From: Cohnella hashimotonis
GTDB taxonomy: Bacteria; Bacillota; Bacilli; Paenibacillales; Paenibacillaceae
NCBI RefSeq assembly: GCF_030014955.1
Contig: NZ_JAGRPV010000001.1
Location: 5,394,001 to 5,458,000 of the forward strand
Direction of reading: 5' to 3'
DNA length: 64,000 nt
Position numbers and translations under genes: made by a program. Below the pieces are notes generated by a model. The model searched no databases, had not been told where the DNA came from, and saw nothing but the letters and a program-made list of their open reading frames with translations. Shown piece after piece: positions 44,124 through 52,299 of the stretch (the first letter of the stretch is position 1; every line of letters starts with the position of its first letter).

Positions 44124-45683
44124 TTAAGACCTGCGCGTATCCGTCGGCTGCGCCTTCAGCGAGAATGGCCGCGGCCCTTGGTGCGAACGCCCGGCCGGCT
44201 GCTGGCGCCCGCCGCCGGTCTGCGTCTGTCCCGCGCGCCCTTGCGAGGCTGCGCCGCCGCGACCGCCCTGGCCCGCCGGCGCCTGGCCTCGGCCGGCGCC
44301 GCTGCCCGGGCGGCCCTCGCCGCGAGGCGCGTCGGACCTGCCGCCGCTGCGCGCCGACTCAGGCCGGCTCCCGCGGTCTGTCTCTTGCCTGCCGCCTGCT
44401 GCGCCTTGACGTCCCGCTGCCTGGCCGCCGCTGCGACCGGCTTCTCCCCGGCCGCCTTGGCCGGCTCCCTGCCGCCCACCGCCTTGACGACCGCGTCCGC
44501 CGCCGCGCTGCTGGTCGCCTTCGTCCTTCGGCTCGGCCGGCGCGGAGCCCAGCGGATAAGGATGCCCCTTGATTTCGGGGATCTTTTTGCCGATGAGCTT
44601 CTGAATATCCCGCAGGTACGGCAGCTCCTCATCTTCGCAGAGCGAGATGGCGGTGCCACTTAGGCCCGCGCGGCCGGTACGGCCGATGCGGTGCACGTAA
44701 GTCTCGGGCTCGTTCGGCAGGTTGAAGTTGATCACGTACGGCAGCTCGTCGATGTCGATGCCGCGCGCCGCGATATCGGTCGCGACCAGAATGCGGGTCG
44801 TGCCGTTCTTGAAGCCCGCAAGCGCGTTCTGCCGGGCGTTCTGCGACTTGTTGCCGTGGATGGCGGCCGACGAGACGCCCGCCTTGGCCAGATGGCGGAC
44901 GACGCGGTCGGCGCCGTGCTTGGTCCGGGTGAACACGAGCGCGGACGTGATCTTCTTGTCGCGCAGCAGATCAAGCAGCAAACTCTGCTTGTTGGCCTTG
45001 TCCACCAGATAGACGGATTGCTCGATCCGCTCGGCCGTGGAGGATACCGGCGTCACCTCGACCTTGGCGGGATTGACGAGAATCGTCTGCACCATCTTGG
45101 TAATCTCGGTCGGCATCGTCGCCGAGAACAGCAGCGTCTGCCGCTTCTGCGGCACCTTCGCGATGATGCGCTTCACGTCGTGCACGAAGCCCATGTCCAG
45201 CATTCGGTCGGCTTCGTCAAGCACGAGAATCTGCACGTGCGACAGATCGATGAAGCCCTGGTTCATCAGGTCGATCAGACGCCCCGGCGTAGCGATGACG
45301 ATATCCGCGCCGCGCGCAAGCGCATCTTCTTGAGGCTTCTGGGACACGCCGCCGAAAATGACGATGCCGCGCACGTCAAGGTGACGTCCGTATGCGCGCA
45401 CGTTGTCATAAATCTGGATCGCCAGCTCTCGTGTCGGCGTCAGAACGAGGGAACGAATGGGCCGGCGCTTGCCCGGGGGCTTCTGCTGATCGCTCAGCAG
45501 CTGAAGCATCGGCAGCGAGAAAGCGGCCGTCTTGCCCGTACCGGTCTGCGCGCAGCCGAACAGGTCCCTGCCCGCCAGCACGACGGGAATCGCCTGCTCC
45601 TGGATCGGCGTAGGCGTCGTATAGTTTTCTTCGCTCAGCGCTTTGAGAATCGCCGGCTTGAGCTTAAGGTCATTGAAGTTCAT
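44124..45683 (-). CDS. DEAD-box RNA helicase (RhlE/CshA group) with Gly/Arg-rich tail
   Basis: A 519-aa ATP-dependent RNA helicase for ribosome assembly or mRNA turnover, often cold-induced. Core (1-375) motifs: Q motif [45 protein letters not shown] and HRIGRTGR. Residues 375-519 are a low-complexity tail rich in Gly, Arg, Gln and Ala with RGG-like units ([20 protein letters not shown]), expected to bind RNA. AAAGGAG lies 6 nt upstream of the ATG. The promoter is at 45732-45760, giving a short 5' leader, and the gene is monocistronic with its own terminator. Confidence 0.95.
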   Translation of the reverse strand: MNFNDLKLKPAILKALSEENYTTPTPIQEQAIPVVLAGRDLFGCAQTGTGKTAAFSLPMLQLLSDQQKPPGKRRPIRSLVLTPTRELAIQIYDNVRAYGRHLDVRGIVIFGGVSQKPQEDALARGADIVIATPGRLIDLMNQGFIDLSHVQILVLDEADRMLDMGFVHDVKRIIAKVPQKRQTLLFSATMPTEITKMVQTILVNPAKVEVTPVSSTAERIEQSVYLVDKANKQSLLLDLLRDKKITSALVFTRTKHGADRVVRHLAKAGVSSAAIHGNKSQNARQNALAGFKNGTTRILVATDIAARGIDIDELPYVINFNLPNEPETYVHRIGRTGRAGLSGTAISLCEDEELPYLRDIQKLIGKKIPEIKGHPYPLGSAPAEPKDEGDQQRGGGRGRQGGGRQGAGQGGRGEAGRSGGQAAGRQGAAGGRQETDRGSRPESARSGGRSDAPRGEGRPGSGAGRGQAPAGQGGRGGAASQGRAGQTQTGGGRQQPAGRSHQGPRPFSLKAQPTDTRRS

Positions 45684-45731
45684 GGAATCTCCTTTATGTT
45701 AAAGCGTATCGTACGAATGGTCATGCCAAGC

Positions 45732-45760
45732 ATTATACCTCACTTGAGACTGCGAATGAA
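45732..45760 (-). promoter_or_regulatory. SigA-type promoter of the DEAD-box helicase gene
   Basis: On the minus strand, TTCATT (45755-45760) and a perfect TATAAT (45732-45737) are separated by 17 nt, giving a leader of about 42 nt before the start codon. Confidence 0.6.
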
Positions 45761-45886
45761 AGGCAATGACGCCTTATGGCCGCATGAAAATGCAAAAAAA
45801 GGCAATTTCCCCGATGCCGCGAAGCAACTGTCTACCGATTCTGCTACTATTAAAATAAAAGTACCCTTTCCTGAGGGAGGCTACCC

Positions 45887-46270
45887 ATGATGAATAGCGA
45901 CGCACCGGAACTTACGGAAGGCCGCTTCAAAGTCGTCACGCTGTGCGGATCCACGCGGTTCAAGCCGGAATTTGAGCGTATCAACGCCGAATTGACGCTT
46001 GCCGGCAACGTCGTCATTTCCGTCGGCGTATTCGTGCACGCGGGAGGTCCCGCGGTTTCCGAAGCGCAGAAGCGTCTGCTGGACCATATTCATTTGCAAA
46101 AAATCGACATGGCCGACGAGATTTTCGTCGTCAATCCGGGCGGTTACATCGGCGACAGCACGAGAGGCGAGATCGAATACGCAACGCAAACGGGCGTCCC
46201 CGTCCGTTACCTCGTTCCTCCGGATCAAGGCGAGACAGACAGCCAAAACGACGGGAGGCTCGTCCCTTGA
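45887..46270 (+). CDS. Nucleoside 2-deoxyribosyltransferase-like protein
   Basis: A 127-aa Rossmann-like protein. It opens with VVTLCGSTRFKPEFE, followed by DHIHLQKIDMADEIFVVNPGGYIGDSTRGEIEYA, the pattern of nucleoside deoxyribosyltransferase/DUF4406-like proteins in which the Glu of the GEIEYA segment is the likely nucleophile. GAGGGAGG lies 6 nt before ATG 45887 (ATG 45890 is also possible). The stop overlaps the TTG start of the DNA glycosylase gene, so the two are coupled and may both deal with damaged bases or nucleosides. The exact substrate is not known. Confidence 0.75.
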   Translation: MMNSDAPELTEGRFKVVTLCGSTRFKPEFERINAELTLAGNVVISVGVFVHAGGPAVSEAQKRLLDHIHLQKIDMADEIFVVNPGGYIGDSTRGEIEYATQTGVPVRYLVPPDQGETDSQNDGRLVP

Positions 46271-46908
46271 CCCTTATCGTCCATATCGAAACGCCGGAAG
46301 GACGCCATTTGCGGCAATCGGATCCCGTACTGGGCCAACTGATCGAACGTATCGGCGAGATTCGTCTGTCGCCGAGCCGCTCGCCCTACGAATCCCTGGT
46401 GGGCTCCATCGTCTCCCAGATGCTCTCCGCCAAGGTCGCAGGGGTCATCAAGCAGCGGTTAACGACGCTGATCGGCGGGTCGCTCACGCCCGAGTCCCTG
46501 CTTGCGCACGACGAGGAGACGCTGCGGAGCATCGGACTCTCCTATGCCAAAATTCGTTCGATCCGCGATCTCTCCCGGCGGACCTTGTCCGGCGAGCTGG
46601 ACTACGAGGCGCTTGGCGTTCTGCCGGAGGCGGAAGCCGTCGCCATGCTGACGCAGGTGAAGGGTATCGGAAAATGGACGGCCGAGATGTTCCTGATCTT
46701 CTCACTCGGCCGCCCGGACGTGCTCTCTCTCGGAGACGCCGGCTTGCAGCGCGCGGCCCAATGGCTGTACGGACGCCTTAATCCCGGCGAGCCGCCGGGT
46801 TGCCTGGGTCGGTATGCTGACAGGTGGAGTCCCTACCGCAGCATCGCCTGCCTTTATTTGTGGCGGGCGATCGACGACGGCTACGTGGACGGGCGGTCGG
46901 AGCTGTAG
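46267..46908 (+). CDS. DNA-3-methyladenine glycosylase, AlkA-like (HhH-GPD)
   Basis: A 213-aa base-excision glycosylase that removes alkylated bases. The HhH hairpin is LTQVKGIGKWTAEMFLIFS, and the catalytic Asp lies downstream in SLGDAGLQRA. The N-terminal half has SPYESLVGSIVSQMLSAKVA. The start is TTG 46267, overlapping the preceding TGA as TTGA, with GGGAGG 8 nt upstream. It lacks the N-terminal TBP-like domain of E. coli AlkA and is close to the shorter AlkA/Mag1 form. Confidence 0.92.
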   Translation: MTLIVHIETPEGRHLRQSDPVLGQLIERIGEIRLSPSRSPYESLVGSIVSQMLSAKVAGVIKQRLTTLIGGSLTPESLLAHDEETLRSIGLSYAKIRSIRDLSRRTLSGELDYEALGVLPEAEAVAMLTQVKGIGKWTAEMFLIFSLGRPDVLSLGDAGLQRAAQWLYGRLNPGEPPGCLGRYADRWSPYRSIACLYLWRAIDDGYVDGRSEL

Positions 46909-46988
46909 CGGGTGAACGCGCATCGCCGGAATGGGTAAAGCATTCTTAGTTCAAACGGACAAGAAGCCCGGACCGAGGGGATGCATGC

Positions 46989-47453
46989 ATGAAGCCGTTC
47001 GATTATTCGCTGGACTACGCCAATCTGGATCTGCGGGCGCATCCCGAGCTGTACGCGGTGGGCCGGGGCGAGCAGGGCGTGCTGATGGTGGAACCCTACA
47101 AAAGCGAGATTTTGCCGTTTTGGCGATTTAAGACGCCGGAGGAAGCGGTTGAATCGTCCGAGAAAATTTACGCCATGTTCCTGGATTACAAGGCGGCGGA
47201 CGACTTCGTCGGCATGGATATGGCCCGCAAATTCCTGCAGATGGGCTTCACCCGTGCCCGGCGCTATGCGAACCACAAGAGCGGCCGCAAATACGCGGCG
47301 TCCGGCGGCGGCAAACTGCCCGACCGGTACGACCCGGTCAAGGCGAAGTCCGCGACGATCTTTAAAAAGAAATGGGACGAGGCGCGCACCGATCCCGGCT
47401 ACTTGGAGATGAAGCGGCGCCACCGGGAGCGGTACGAAGGCAACGAGTCATAA
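46989..47453 (+). CDS. DUF4385-family protein
   Basis: A 154-aa cytoplasmic protein with the DUF4385 pattern: DYSLDYANLDLRAHPELYAVG, GVLMVEPYKSEILPFWRFK, DYKAADDFVGMDMARKFLQM, RYANHKSGRKY and a C-terminal KWDEARTDPGYLEMKRRH. Family function is unknown. GAGGGG lies 8 nt before the ATG. It converges on the DUF429 gene with only 12 nt between the stops. Confidence 0.85.
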   Translation: MKPFDYSLDYANLDLRAHPELYAVGRGEQGVLMVEPYKSEILPFWRFKTPEEAVESSEKIYAMFLDYKAADDFVGMDMARKFLQMGFTRARRYANHKSGRKYAASGGGKLPDRYDPVKAKSATIFKKKWDEARTDPGYLEMKRRHRERYEGNES

Positions 47454-47465
47454 GCCCGTCCCGAA

Positions 47466-48320
47466 CTACAAGCAGCCAACAATCCAGCCCTCCAGCGCTG
47501 CGGTCCGAAGCTCGTGCGGCGTGAGCGTCTCCAATCGGAAGTACGGCGCGAGCGCGCCTTCCCTGTCGCGCTGCTGCGCCCATTCCGCGACGGCGAAGGC
47601 GTCGATCTCATGGGCAGACAGCGTACTGCCGCCACGCGCGTCCGGCGGGGAGAACCTGTACGCGAGACGCTCCTTGCAAATTTTCGGATAAACTTCCGCC
47701 ACCACATGCCCGTCGACCGGCCGAACGTTCGCCTCCCCGCTCTCGGACACGTGGATATGATCGTAAGGCCAGCATCGGACCCGGCCGCGATCCGCGCGCT
47801 GCCTGAGCTCAGCCAACCAGGGCAGACCCGCATGCGTCGAGTAGGAAACGGTTTTAGTCATATGCCCGTAACTGCGATCCAGATCGAGAACGCTGCTGGC
47901 GCCGACGGCGTAACGAGCCTCGGCAAGGCGCAATGAATTGGCGTTGCGGTAGGGCGCGCCGCGCTTCTTGCAATCGTCCACGGACCGCTCTCGCGTGTCC
48001 CAGTTAAGCGAGAGCCACGCAAGAAAATCGTCCCAGGTTTGCAGCCCATAATAGGCAAGCTCCGACAGCGGGTACGAGAAGCCGTGATCGATGCCGACGA
48101 ACGCGCGCCGGTCCGTCTGCGCAAGCTCCGACATCAGATAACCGTGGACAGCGGACCGCGACCACCTTCCCTGCGGGTGATGAGGATTGCGTACGACGGC
48201 AGGCGGATCGCCGCCTTCGGCCTTTACGACCGCAAGTCCGGGAATCGCCTTGGCGGGAAGTCCGGCTCCCGAGTAGTCTACGCCGATATAGATGTCGAAC
48301 AGCTTGTCGTTTATCGTCAT
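47466..48320 (-). CDS. DUF429-like predicted RNase H-fold nuclease
   Basis: A 284-aa cytoplasmic protein. YIGVDYSGAG near residue 12 and VGIDHGFSYP near residue 75 supply the first two acidic positions of an RNase H-like fold, and HEIDAFAVAEWA near residue 242 the last. The architecture matches DUF429 (predicted RNase H-like nucleases). GAGAGG lies about 9 nt upstream of the ATG. It follows the AAC(3)-like gene by 45 nt in the same direction, so the two are likely cotranscribed. Nuclease activity is inferred from the fold. Confidence 0.75.
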   Translation of the reverse strand: MTINDKLFDIYIGVDYSGAGLPAKAIPGLAVVKAEGGDPPAVVRNPHHPQGRWSRSAVHGYLMSELAQTDRRAFVGIDHGFSYPLSELAYYGLQTWDDFLAWLSLNWDTRERSVDDCKKRGAPYRNANSLRLAEARYAVGASSVLDLDRSYGHMTKTVSYSTHAGLPWLAELRQRADRGRVRCWPYDHIHVSESGEANVRPVDGHVVAEVYPKICKERLAYRFSPPDARGGSTLSAHEIDAFAVAEWAQQRDREGALAPYFRLETLTPHELRTAALEGWIVGCL

Positions 48321-48365
48321 GCCATTTGTCCTCTCCGCTTTTTTTTGCGCAATCGCCGTTATTGT

Positions 48366-49178
48366 TCATTTGCGGTTGCGATTCGCGCTCAGCCACTTTT
48401 CCGCGGCATCGACCGCTTGTCTCGCCCCGAACAGCCGGCACTCGGCTTCGCCGATTCGGCCGGAAGCGACATGTCCGCTCTTGTCGAAGGGAATCCCGAT
48501 CCGTTCGAAGTCGTCCGCGTCGTAAGCATAGTCCTCGAACCAGCGCCACGACCGCTCCCCGTCCGTCAGGATGGCGGTTCCCATGCGCTTCTTCGGCATG
48601 CCCGGGACACGCGTTTCGGCCAGATGCATGCAGGTACACGATTCGTACCCCGCGCCGAGCAGCAGCACCTTCGCATCCAGCCCGCAGAGCTTGCCGAGCG
48701 GCGATGACTCCCCGAACTGCGGCGTCAGCGGATGCTCGGATACGATGTACGCGGCCTGCTGTCCATTTGCCGTAAAGGACACTTGCGGATGGCTTGAGCG
48801 CAGCGTGCCCGGCCAGGTCCGGAACAGCTCGGCGATCCGCCCCATCCCCCGCGTCGGCGAGAGCGCCGGATCGAATGCGGGCATCTCGCGGTAGATCGTC
48901 TCGAGCCAGTCCGCGGGCACGGCCGGATTCTGCCATTCGGCCGGATCGCTCCAATCGCCGCTCTGCGCCGGCATGACGATCGTGCCGTCTTCGCCGACAG
49001 CCTGCAGGAGCGCCACAATCACCGCCTGCGGTCCGCCGCATACCCAGCCCATCCGGGACAAGGAGGAATGGACGAGCAGCGTGTCGCCGAGGCGAACGCC
49101 GAGCTGCCCGAGCTGCGTCTTTATCGACGATATCGTGTTCGGCCGCCGCGTGCGATCGACGATGTCTTTTTCGCTCAT
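48366..49178 (-). CDS. AAC(3)-family (antibiotic N-acetyltransferase-like) protein
   Basis: A 270-aa protein of the Antibiotic_NAT family (AAC(3), YokD, FrbF). Signatures are LLVHSSLSRMGWVCGG, IVMPAQSGDWSDP, RSSHPQVSFTANG with the conserved His, and PLGKLCGLDAKVLLLGAG. Members acetylate the 3-amino group of aminoglycosides with acetyl-CoA, but many chromosomal homologues act on other amines. AAGGGG lies about 10 nt upstream of the ATG. Its neighbours give no antibiotic context. Confidence 0.88.
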   Translation of the reverse strand: MSEKDIVDRTRRPNTISSIKTQLGQLGVRLGDTLLVHSSLSRMGWVCGGPQAVIVALLQAVGEDGTIVMPAQSGDWSDPAEWQNPAVPADWLETIYREMPAFDPALSPTRGMGRIAELFRTWPGTLRSSHPQVSFTANGQQAAYIVSEHPLTPQFGESSPLGKLCGLDAKVLLLGAGYESCTCMHLAETRVPGMPKKRMGTAILTDGERSWRWFEDYAYDADDFERIGIPFDKSGHVASGRIGEAECRLFGARQAVDAAEKWLSANRNRK

Positions 49179-49232
49179 CGCGTTATCGCCCCTTTCTAAT
49201 ATAATGAAGGCACTCGAAAAAATCGGACAGAC

Positions 49233-49261
49233 TTAACTTTTGCCGCCCGGCGTGTTATATC
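49233..49261 (+). promoter_or_regulatory. Promoter of the YjbR-like gene
   Basis: TTAACT at 49233-49238 and TATATC at 49256-49261 are separated by 17 nt, 37 nt before the chosen start. Confidence 0.5.
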
Positions 49262-49298
49262 TGAAGGATAAACGCGTGTATGAATGGAGGATTCCCGG

Positions 49299-49700
49299 AT
49301 GAACGTCCCGTCGCTGGTCAAGTACATCCTGACCAAAAAAGGCGCCATTAAAGATTATCCGTTCGGCGACCAGCCGCTCGTGCTGAAGGTGTCGGGCAAA
49401 GTGTTCGCGCTGGTGGACGAACGCGGCGAGCCGCCCTCCGTCAGCTTGAAATGCGATCCTGTGCTCGCTGAGAGTCTCAGGCAGCAGTACGCCGCCGTCA
49501 TTCCCGGCTACCATTTAAACAAGATGCATTGGAACACCGTCCGTCTCGACGGTACCGTGCCTGACGAGGACTTGAAGGCGATGGTCGATCATTCCTACGA
49601 TGCGGTCGTGAGCAAGCTGAAAAAAGCGGACCGCGAAGCGCTGGAAATGCGGCTAGCCCCATATCCTAAGGACGATGATGCCCGTCGTAATAAGCAGTGA
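49299..49700 (+). CDS. MmcQ/YjbR-family protein
   Basis: A 133-aa protein with the CyaY-like fold of the MmcQ/YjbR family: AIKDYPFGDQPLVLKVSGKVFAL, SVSLKCDP, IPGYHLNKMHWNTVRLDG and a C-terminal helix DEDLKAMVDHSYDAVVSKL. ATG 49299 follows GGAGGA by 7 nt. The last 15 or so codons run into the decayed transporter tail on the opposite strand, so the original C-terminus may have been replaced. Some members bind DNA; the function is otherwise unknown. Confidence 0.85.
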   Translation: MNVPSLVKYILTKKGAIKDYPFGDQPLVLKVSGKVFALVDERGEPPSVSLKCDPVLAESLRQQYAAVIPGYHLNKMHWNTVRLDGTVPDEDLKAMVDHSYDAVVSKLKKADREALEMRLAPYPKDDDARRNKQ

Positions 49701-49835
49701 GGCCGCAAGCCGCCTCATCCCCTGCTTTTCCTTCGGCAGCCTTACGCCAAGCGCGGTGCCGAACACCGTTCCGATCGCGCGCATCGGCGCGAGCTGGGTG
49801 ACCGGCGCATGCCGAACATAACCCGCTTCGCCGAT
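49653..49835 (-). pseudogene. C-terminal remnant of an EamA/DMT transporter
   Basis: On the minus strand the frame ending in TAG at 49653-49655 reads VRHAPVTQLAPMRAIG, TVFGTALGVRLPKEKQGMRR and LAASLLITTGIIVLRIWG. This is the pattern of the last two helices of EamA drug/metabolite transporters. There is no start, and upstream sequence becomes the hflX terminator, so about 80% of the gene is missing. It overlaps the 3' end of the YjbR-like gene in antisense. Confidence 0.7.
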
Positions 49836-49846
49836 CCGACCTGGAA

Positions 49847-49870
49847 AGGACCGCTCCTTCGAGCGGTCCT
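49847..49870 (-). terminator. Terminator of hflX
   Basis: AGGACCGCTC and GAGCGGTCCT form a perfect 10-bp stem with a 4-nt loop. The minus-strand tail is TTTCC. It lies 24 nt past the hflX stop. Confidence 0.8.
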
Positions 49871-49894
49871 CTTCGTTCCTAATGCTCTTCGTTC

Positions 49895-51181
49895 CTATCG
49901 CTCCACGAACAATTCGCGGTACCGCTCGTAATCCGCCGCCCTGCAGCTGAGAGACAGGCGCGTGCCCGTTTCCTCGTACTCCGTGCTTCGTACGTCAGCA
50001 TGCTCGTTAAAGTAAGCGACGAGCCGGCCCTGGTCGTACGGAATCAGCACCTCGCCCTCGACATAGTCGCCGAAGACGCGGTCCCTGATCATCTTCACGA
50101 GCTCTTCGACGCCTTGGCCGCTCGCGGCGGACAGGTAGACGATATCGCCGTCGACGCGCGGGAAGTCGGCGTCCGGCAGCAGATCCGCCTTGTTGTAGGC
50201 ATAGATGGCCGGAATCCCGTCGGCGCCCAGGTCCATCAGCGTTTCCCGGGTCACGGCGATATGCTGCTCGTATTCGGGATTGGCGGCGTCCACGACGTGG
50301 ACGAGCAGATCCGCCTCGGACACTTCCTCTAGCGTGGAGCGAAACGCCTTCACGAGATGGTGCGGCAGCTGGCTGACGAAGCCGACCGTGTCCGCTAACA
50401 GAAAGGTTTTGCGGTCAGGCAGCGAGATGCTGCGAACGGCGGTCTCCAGTGTGGCGAACAGCATATCCTTGGCCAGCACGCGCTTGCCGGATTCGGGTTC
50501 GTAAGCTGCCAGCAGCGCGTTCATGAGGCTGGACTTGCCGGCGTTCGTGTAGCCGACGAGCGCGACGACAGGCACCTCGTTTTTCTGGCGCTGCTTGCGC
50601 TGGACCTGGCGGCGGGCGACCAGCTTCTCGAGCTCCTGCTGCATATGCGAGATGCGCTCCTCGATCCGCCGGCGGTCCAGCTCCAGCTTGGTCTCCCCGG
50701 CGCCGCGGTTCTTAAGGCCTGATCCGCCGCCTTGACGTCCGAGCGATTCGCGCAGACCCACCAGCCGAGGCAGCATGTACTGGAGCTTCGCCACCTCGAC
50801 CTGCAGCTGCGCCTCCTTCGTCTGCGCGCGCTCGGCGAAGATGTCGAGGATCAGGATCGTGCGGTCGATGACCCGACGCTCCAGCGCGGACTCCAGGTTG
50901 CGAATTTGCGAGGGGGACAGCTCGTCGTTAAAAATGACCGTCGAGGCGTCGAGCTCCGCGGCGATCGCCTTCAGCTCCTCCACCTTGCCGCTGCCGATAT
51001 AATGGGCGGAATTCACGCGTTCCGCCTTTTGCGTCAGCTCGCCGACCGTCTCGATGCCGCATGCGTCCGCCAGGTTGCGAAGCTCCTGCATGGCATATTC
51101 GAATCCCGGCGCGTTGTTCAGCTGAACGCCCACGACGACGGCGCGCGCCAGGTTGTTCGGTTCGATATCTTCTCGTTCCAT
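49895..51181 (-). CDS. hflX: GTPase HflX (ribosome-splitting/rescue factor)
   Basis: A 428-aa ribosome-associated GTPase that splits or rescues stalled 70S ribosomes. The N-terminal HflX domain has HYIGSGKVEEL and VIFNDELSPSQIRNLE. The linker helices include RRIEERISHMQQELEKL. G domain: G1 GYTNAGKSS, G3 DTVGFVSQLPHHLV, G4 NKAD, G5 SAAS. The C-terminal domain ends at FVER. ATG 51181 follows a GAGAGGATGA region. Upstream is a leader of about 330 nt with a small ORF and an intrinsic terminator, indicating attenuation, as described for Listeria hflX genes induced by ribosome-targeting antibiotics. Confidence 0.95.
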   Translation of the reverse strand: MEREDIEPNNLARAVVVGVQLNNAPGFEYAMQELRNLADACGIETVGELTQKAERVNSAHYIGSGKVEELKAIAAELDASTVIFNDELSPSQIRNLESALERRVIDRTILILDIFAERAQTKEAQLQVEVAKLQYMLPRLVGLRESLGRQGGGSGLKNRGAGETKLELDRRRIEERISHMQQELEKLVARRQVQRKQRQKNEVPVVALVGYTNAGKSSLMNALLAAYEPESGKRVLAKDMLFATLETAVRSISLPDRKTFLLADTVGFVSQLPHHLVKAFRSTLEEVSEADLLVHVVDAANPEYEQHIAVTRETLMDLGADGIPAIYAYNKADLLPDADFPRVDGDIVYLSAASGQGVEELVKMIRDRVFGDYVEGEVLIPYDQGRLVAYFNEHADVRSTEYEETGTRLSLSCRAADYERYRELFVER

Positions 51182-51207
51182 ATACTCATCATCCTCTCGT
51201 GATCGGT

Positions 51208-51241
51208 AAAACAAAAAAACACAGGCTTCGTCCGCCTGCGT
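51208..51241 (-). terminator. Attenuator terminator in the hflX leader
   Basis: ACGCAGGC pairs with GCCTGTGT (one G-U, 7-nt loop). The minus-strand tail is TTTTTTGTTTT. It lies between the leader ORF stop (9 nt away) and the hflX ribosome binding site, so it must be read through for hflX expression. Confidence 0.85.
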
Positions 51242-51250
51242 TCAGGGTGA

Positions 51251-51406
51251 TCAGATCGAGGAAACACGATTCCCCCGACATGGGAAAATCGCGCTCGAAA
51301 TCGTGCCTATCCAAAGGCCGGCCGCCGGCGGACGACAAAGCATCCGCGAACAAGCGAACCGGCGCAGCTCCCGCGCGGGTTGCCTTCGAATGTAGACAGA
51401 CTTCAT
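51251..51406 (-). CDS. 51-codon leader ORF of hflX
   Basis: AGGGGA lies 5 nt before ATG 51406. The ORF encodes 51 aa, begins MKSVYIRRQPARELRRF, is Arg/Pro/Ser-rich, and ends 9 nt before the attenuator stem. A ribosome reaching its stop codon would cover the 5' arm of the terminator. No homologue is known to me. Its placement, good start signal and lack of any other gene in the leader make a regulatory leader peptide likely. Internal GC-rich arms could form alternative structures. Confidence 0.55.
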   Translation of the reverse strand: MKSVYIRRQPARELRRFACSRMLCRPPAAGLWIGTISSAIFPCRGNRVSSI

Positions 51407-51516
51407 CTGAGTCCCCTGCCTGCAGGCAGAGCTTGGGCGCTAATCATTAGCCGACCAAAGTGCGAACTCGGATGTAGTCTATCACACGGCAACCCTCCGT
51501 TCCGTAAAGTACCTCG

Positions 51517-51546
51517 ATTCTAACACATGGCACCTTGAAATGGCAA
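51517..51546 (-). promoter_or_regulatory. Promoter of the hflX leader transcript
   Basis: On the minus strand, TTGCCA (51541-51546) and TAGAAT (51517-51522) are 18 nt apart, giving a start near 51510 and a leader of about 330 nt before the hflX ATG. GGAGGG then GTG-TGA at 51482-51487 forms a start-stop mini-ORF early in the leader. Confidence 0.6.
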
Positions 51547-51584
51547 ACGCTTCCTCGCGAATGGTTAGCGAACGGCGGCAGCCC

Positions 51585-51989
51585 TCAGCTCGTCGCTTCA
51601 AGCCAACGCCGTATGACGCTCGCCAATTTGTCCCCTTTTTCCCGCACGTCGTCCATGCCCGCGAGCTTGACGATCGCCCGGTCGTCGGCCGCCCATTCAA
51701 GCAGTCCGGACGCGTCCTCGCCCCATGCCGCGCGGATATTCAAATTCTTTTTCTTCGCGCCGGCATGGAAGACGAGCCGGATTATGCCCTTGCCCTGCAG
51801 GTTAAGCGTGACCCGATCCTCTCCGTCAACGCTGTAGCTGGGTGCGTTCCACTTAATGCCCTCGGCGAGCCGGACGTCCGCGTCGCGTACAAGCGCGCGC
51901 AGCGCCTCGATCTCCCGTTTCATCGGATGTTCGAGCTTGTCCATGAAGTCGGCTACCGCGATGGCCGCCGTCTCCCTTTCCTTCTGCAT
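51585..51989 (-). CDS. DUF1801-family protein
   Basis: A 134-aa cytoplasmic protein resembling DUF1801/YdhG: VADFMDKLEHPMKREIEALRA, LAEGIKWNAPSYSVDGEDRVTL, then IRLVFHAGAKK and a C-terminal helix VREKGDKLASVIRRWL. The family adopts an alpha/beta fold with no established activity. GAGGAGCG precedes the ATG. It stops about 40 nt upstream of the hflX promoter and is read in the same direction. Confidence 0.85.
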   Translation of the reverse strand: MQKERETAAIAVADFMDKLEHPMKREIEALRALVRDADVRLAEGIKWNAPSYSVDGEDRVTLNLQGKGIIRLVFHAGAKKKNLNIRAAWGEDASGLLEWAADDRAIVKLAGMDDVREKGDKLASVIRRWLEATS

Positions 51990-52085
51990 CCGCTCCGCGC
52001 TCCTCTTTATTCGAAGTCCCCTGCATACGTCCTATTCTACCATCTGCTTCCTAATCCCGATATCGCGCTTCCCGTTTCTCAACGG

Positions 52086-52114
52086 TTTCCAATCGCAGCC
52101 GGGTCTGATACTAT
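52086..52114 (+). promoter_or_regulatory. Promoter of the ZTP riboswitch-folD transcript
   Basis: TTTCCA at 52086-52091 and TACTAT at 52109-52114 are exactly 17 nt apart. The predicted start near 52121 is just before the riboswitch. Confidence 0.6.
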
Positions 52115-52124
52115 GAGTGTTATA

Positions 52125-52201
52125 GAGCCGCTTGCGACTGGCGAGATCAGTGGAATCGACCACGAGGGAGCATGCGGCGGGACCCTTCCGTTCGCCTGGG
52201 A
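52125..52201 (+). promoter_or_regulatory. ZTP (pfl) riboswitch
   Basis: The conserved pfl/ZTP core is visible: GCGACTGGCGA (52134-52144), the short P2 hairpin GTGG-AATCGA-CCAC (52150-52163), GGGAGC (52166-52171), closing P1 pairs (CCGC 52128 with GCGG 52174), and the distal CGCCTGGG (52193-52200), which forms the pseudoknot with CTGGCG. This class binds ZMP/ZTP, which accumulates when 10-formyl-tetrahydrofolate is low, and turns on one-carbon genes. A terminator follows directly, and folD is the first gene downstream. Confidence 0.93.
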
Positions 52202-52203
52202 GA

Positions 52204-52257
52204 AAAGGATCCGCGAGCAGGACTCGTATGCGCATACGAGCCTGCCGCGGGTCCTTT
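52204..52257 (+). terminator. ZTP riboswitch expression-platform terminator
   Basis: A long stem pairs AAAGGA, CCGCG and GCAGG with CCTGC, CGCGG and TCCTTT, and an inner CTCGTATG/CATACGAG hairpin caps it. TTTTTC follows. The 5' side begins right after CGCCTGGG, so ligand-stabilised aptamer folding would compete with the terminator. Confidence 0.9.
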
Positions 52258-52299
52258 TTCGTTTAAAAATCGGCATTCCCATTAAAGGAGGACCACGGT

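Noticed and set aside
48366..49178. Acquired antibiotic-resistance cassette
   Set aside because: The AAC(3)-like gene has normal local base composition, no flanking mobile element and ordinary neighbours; chromosomal homologues often have other roles.
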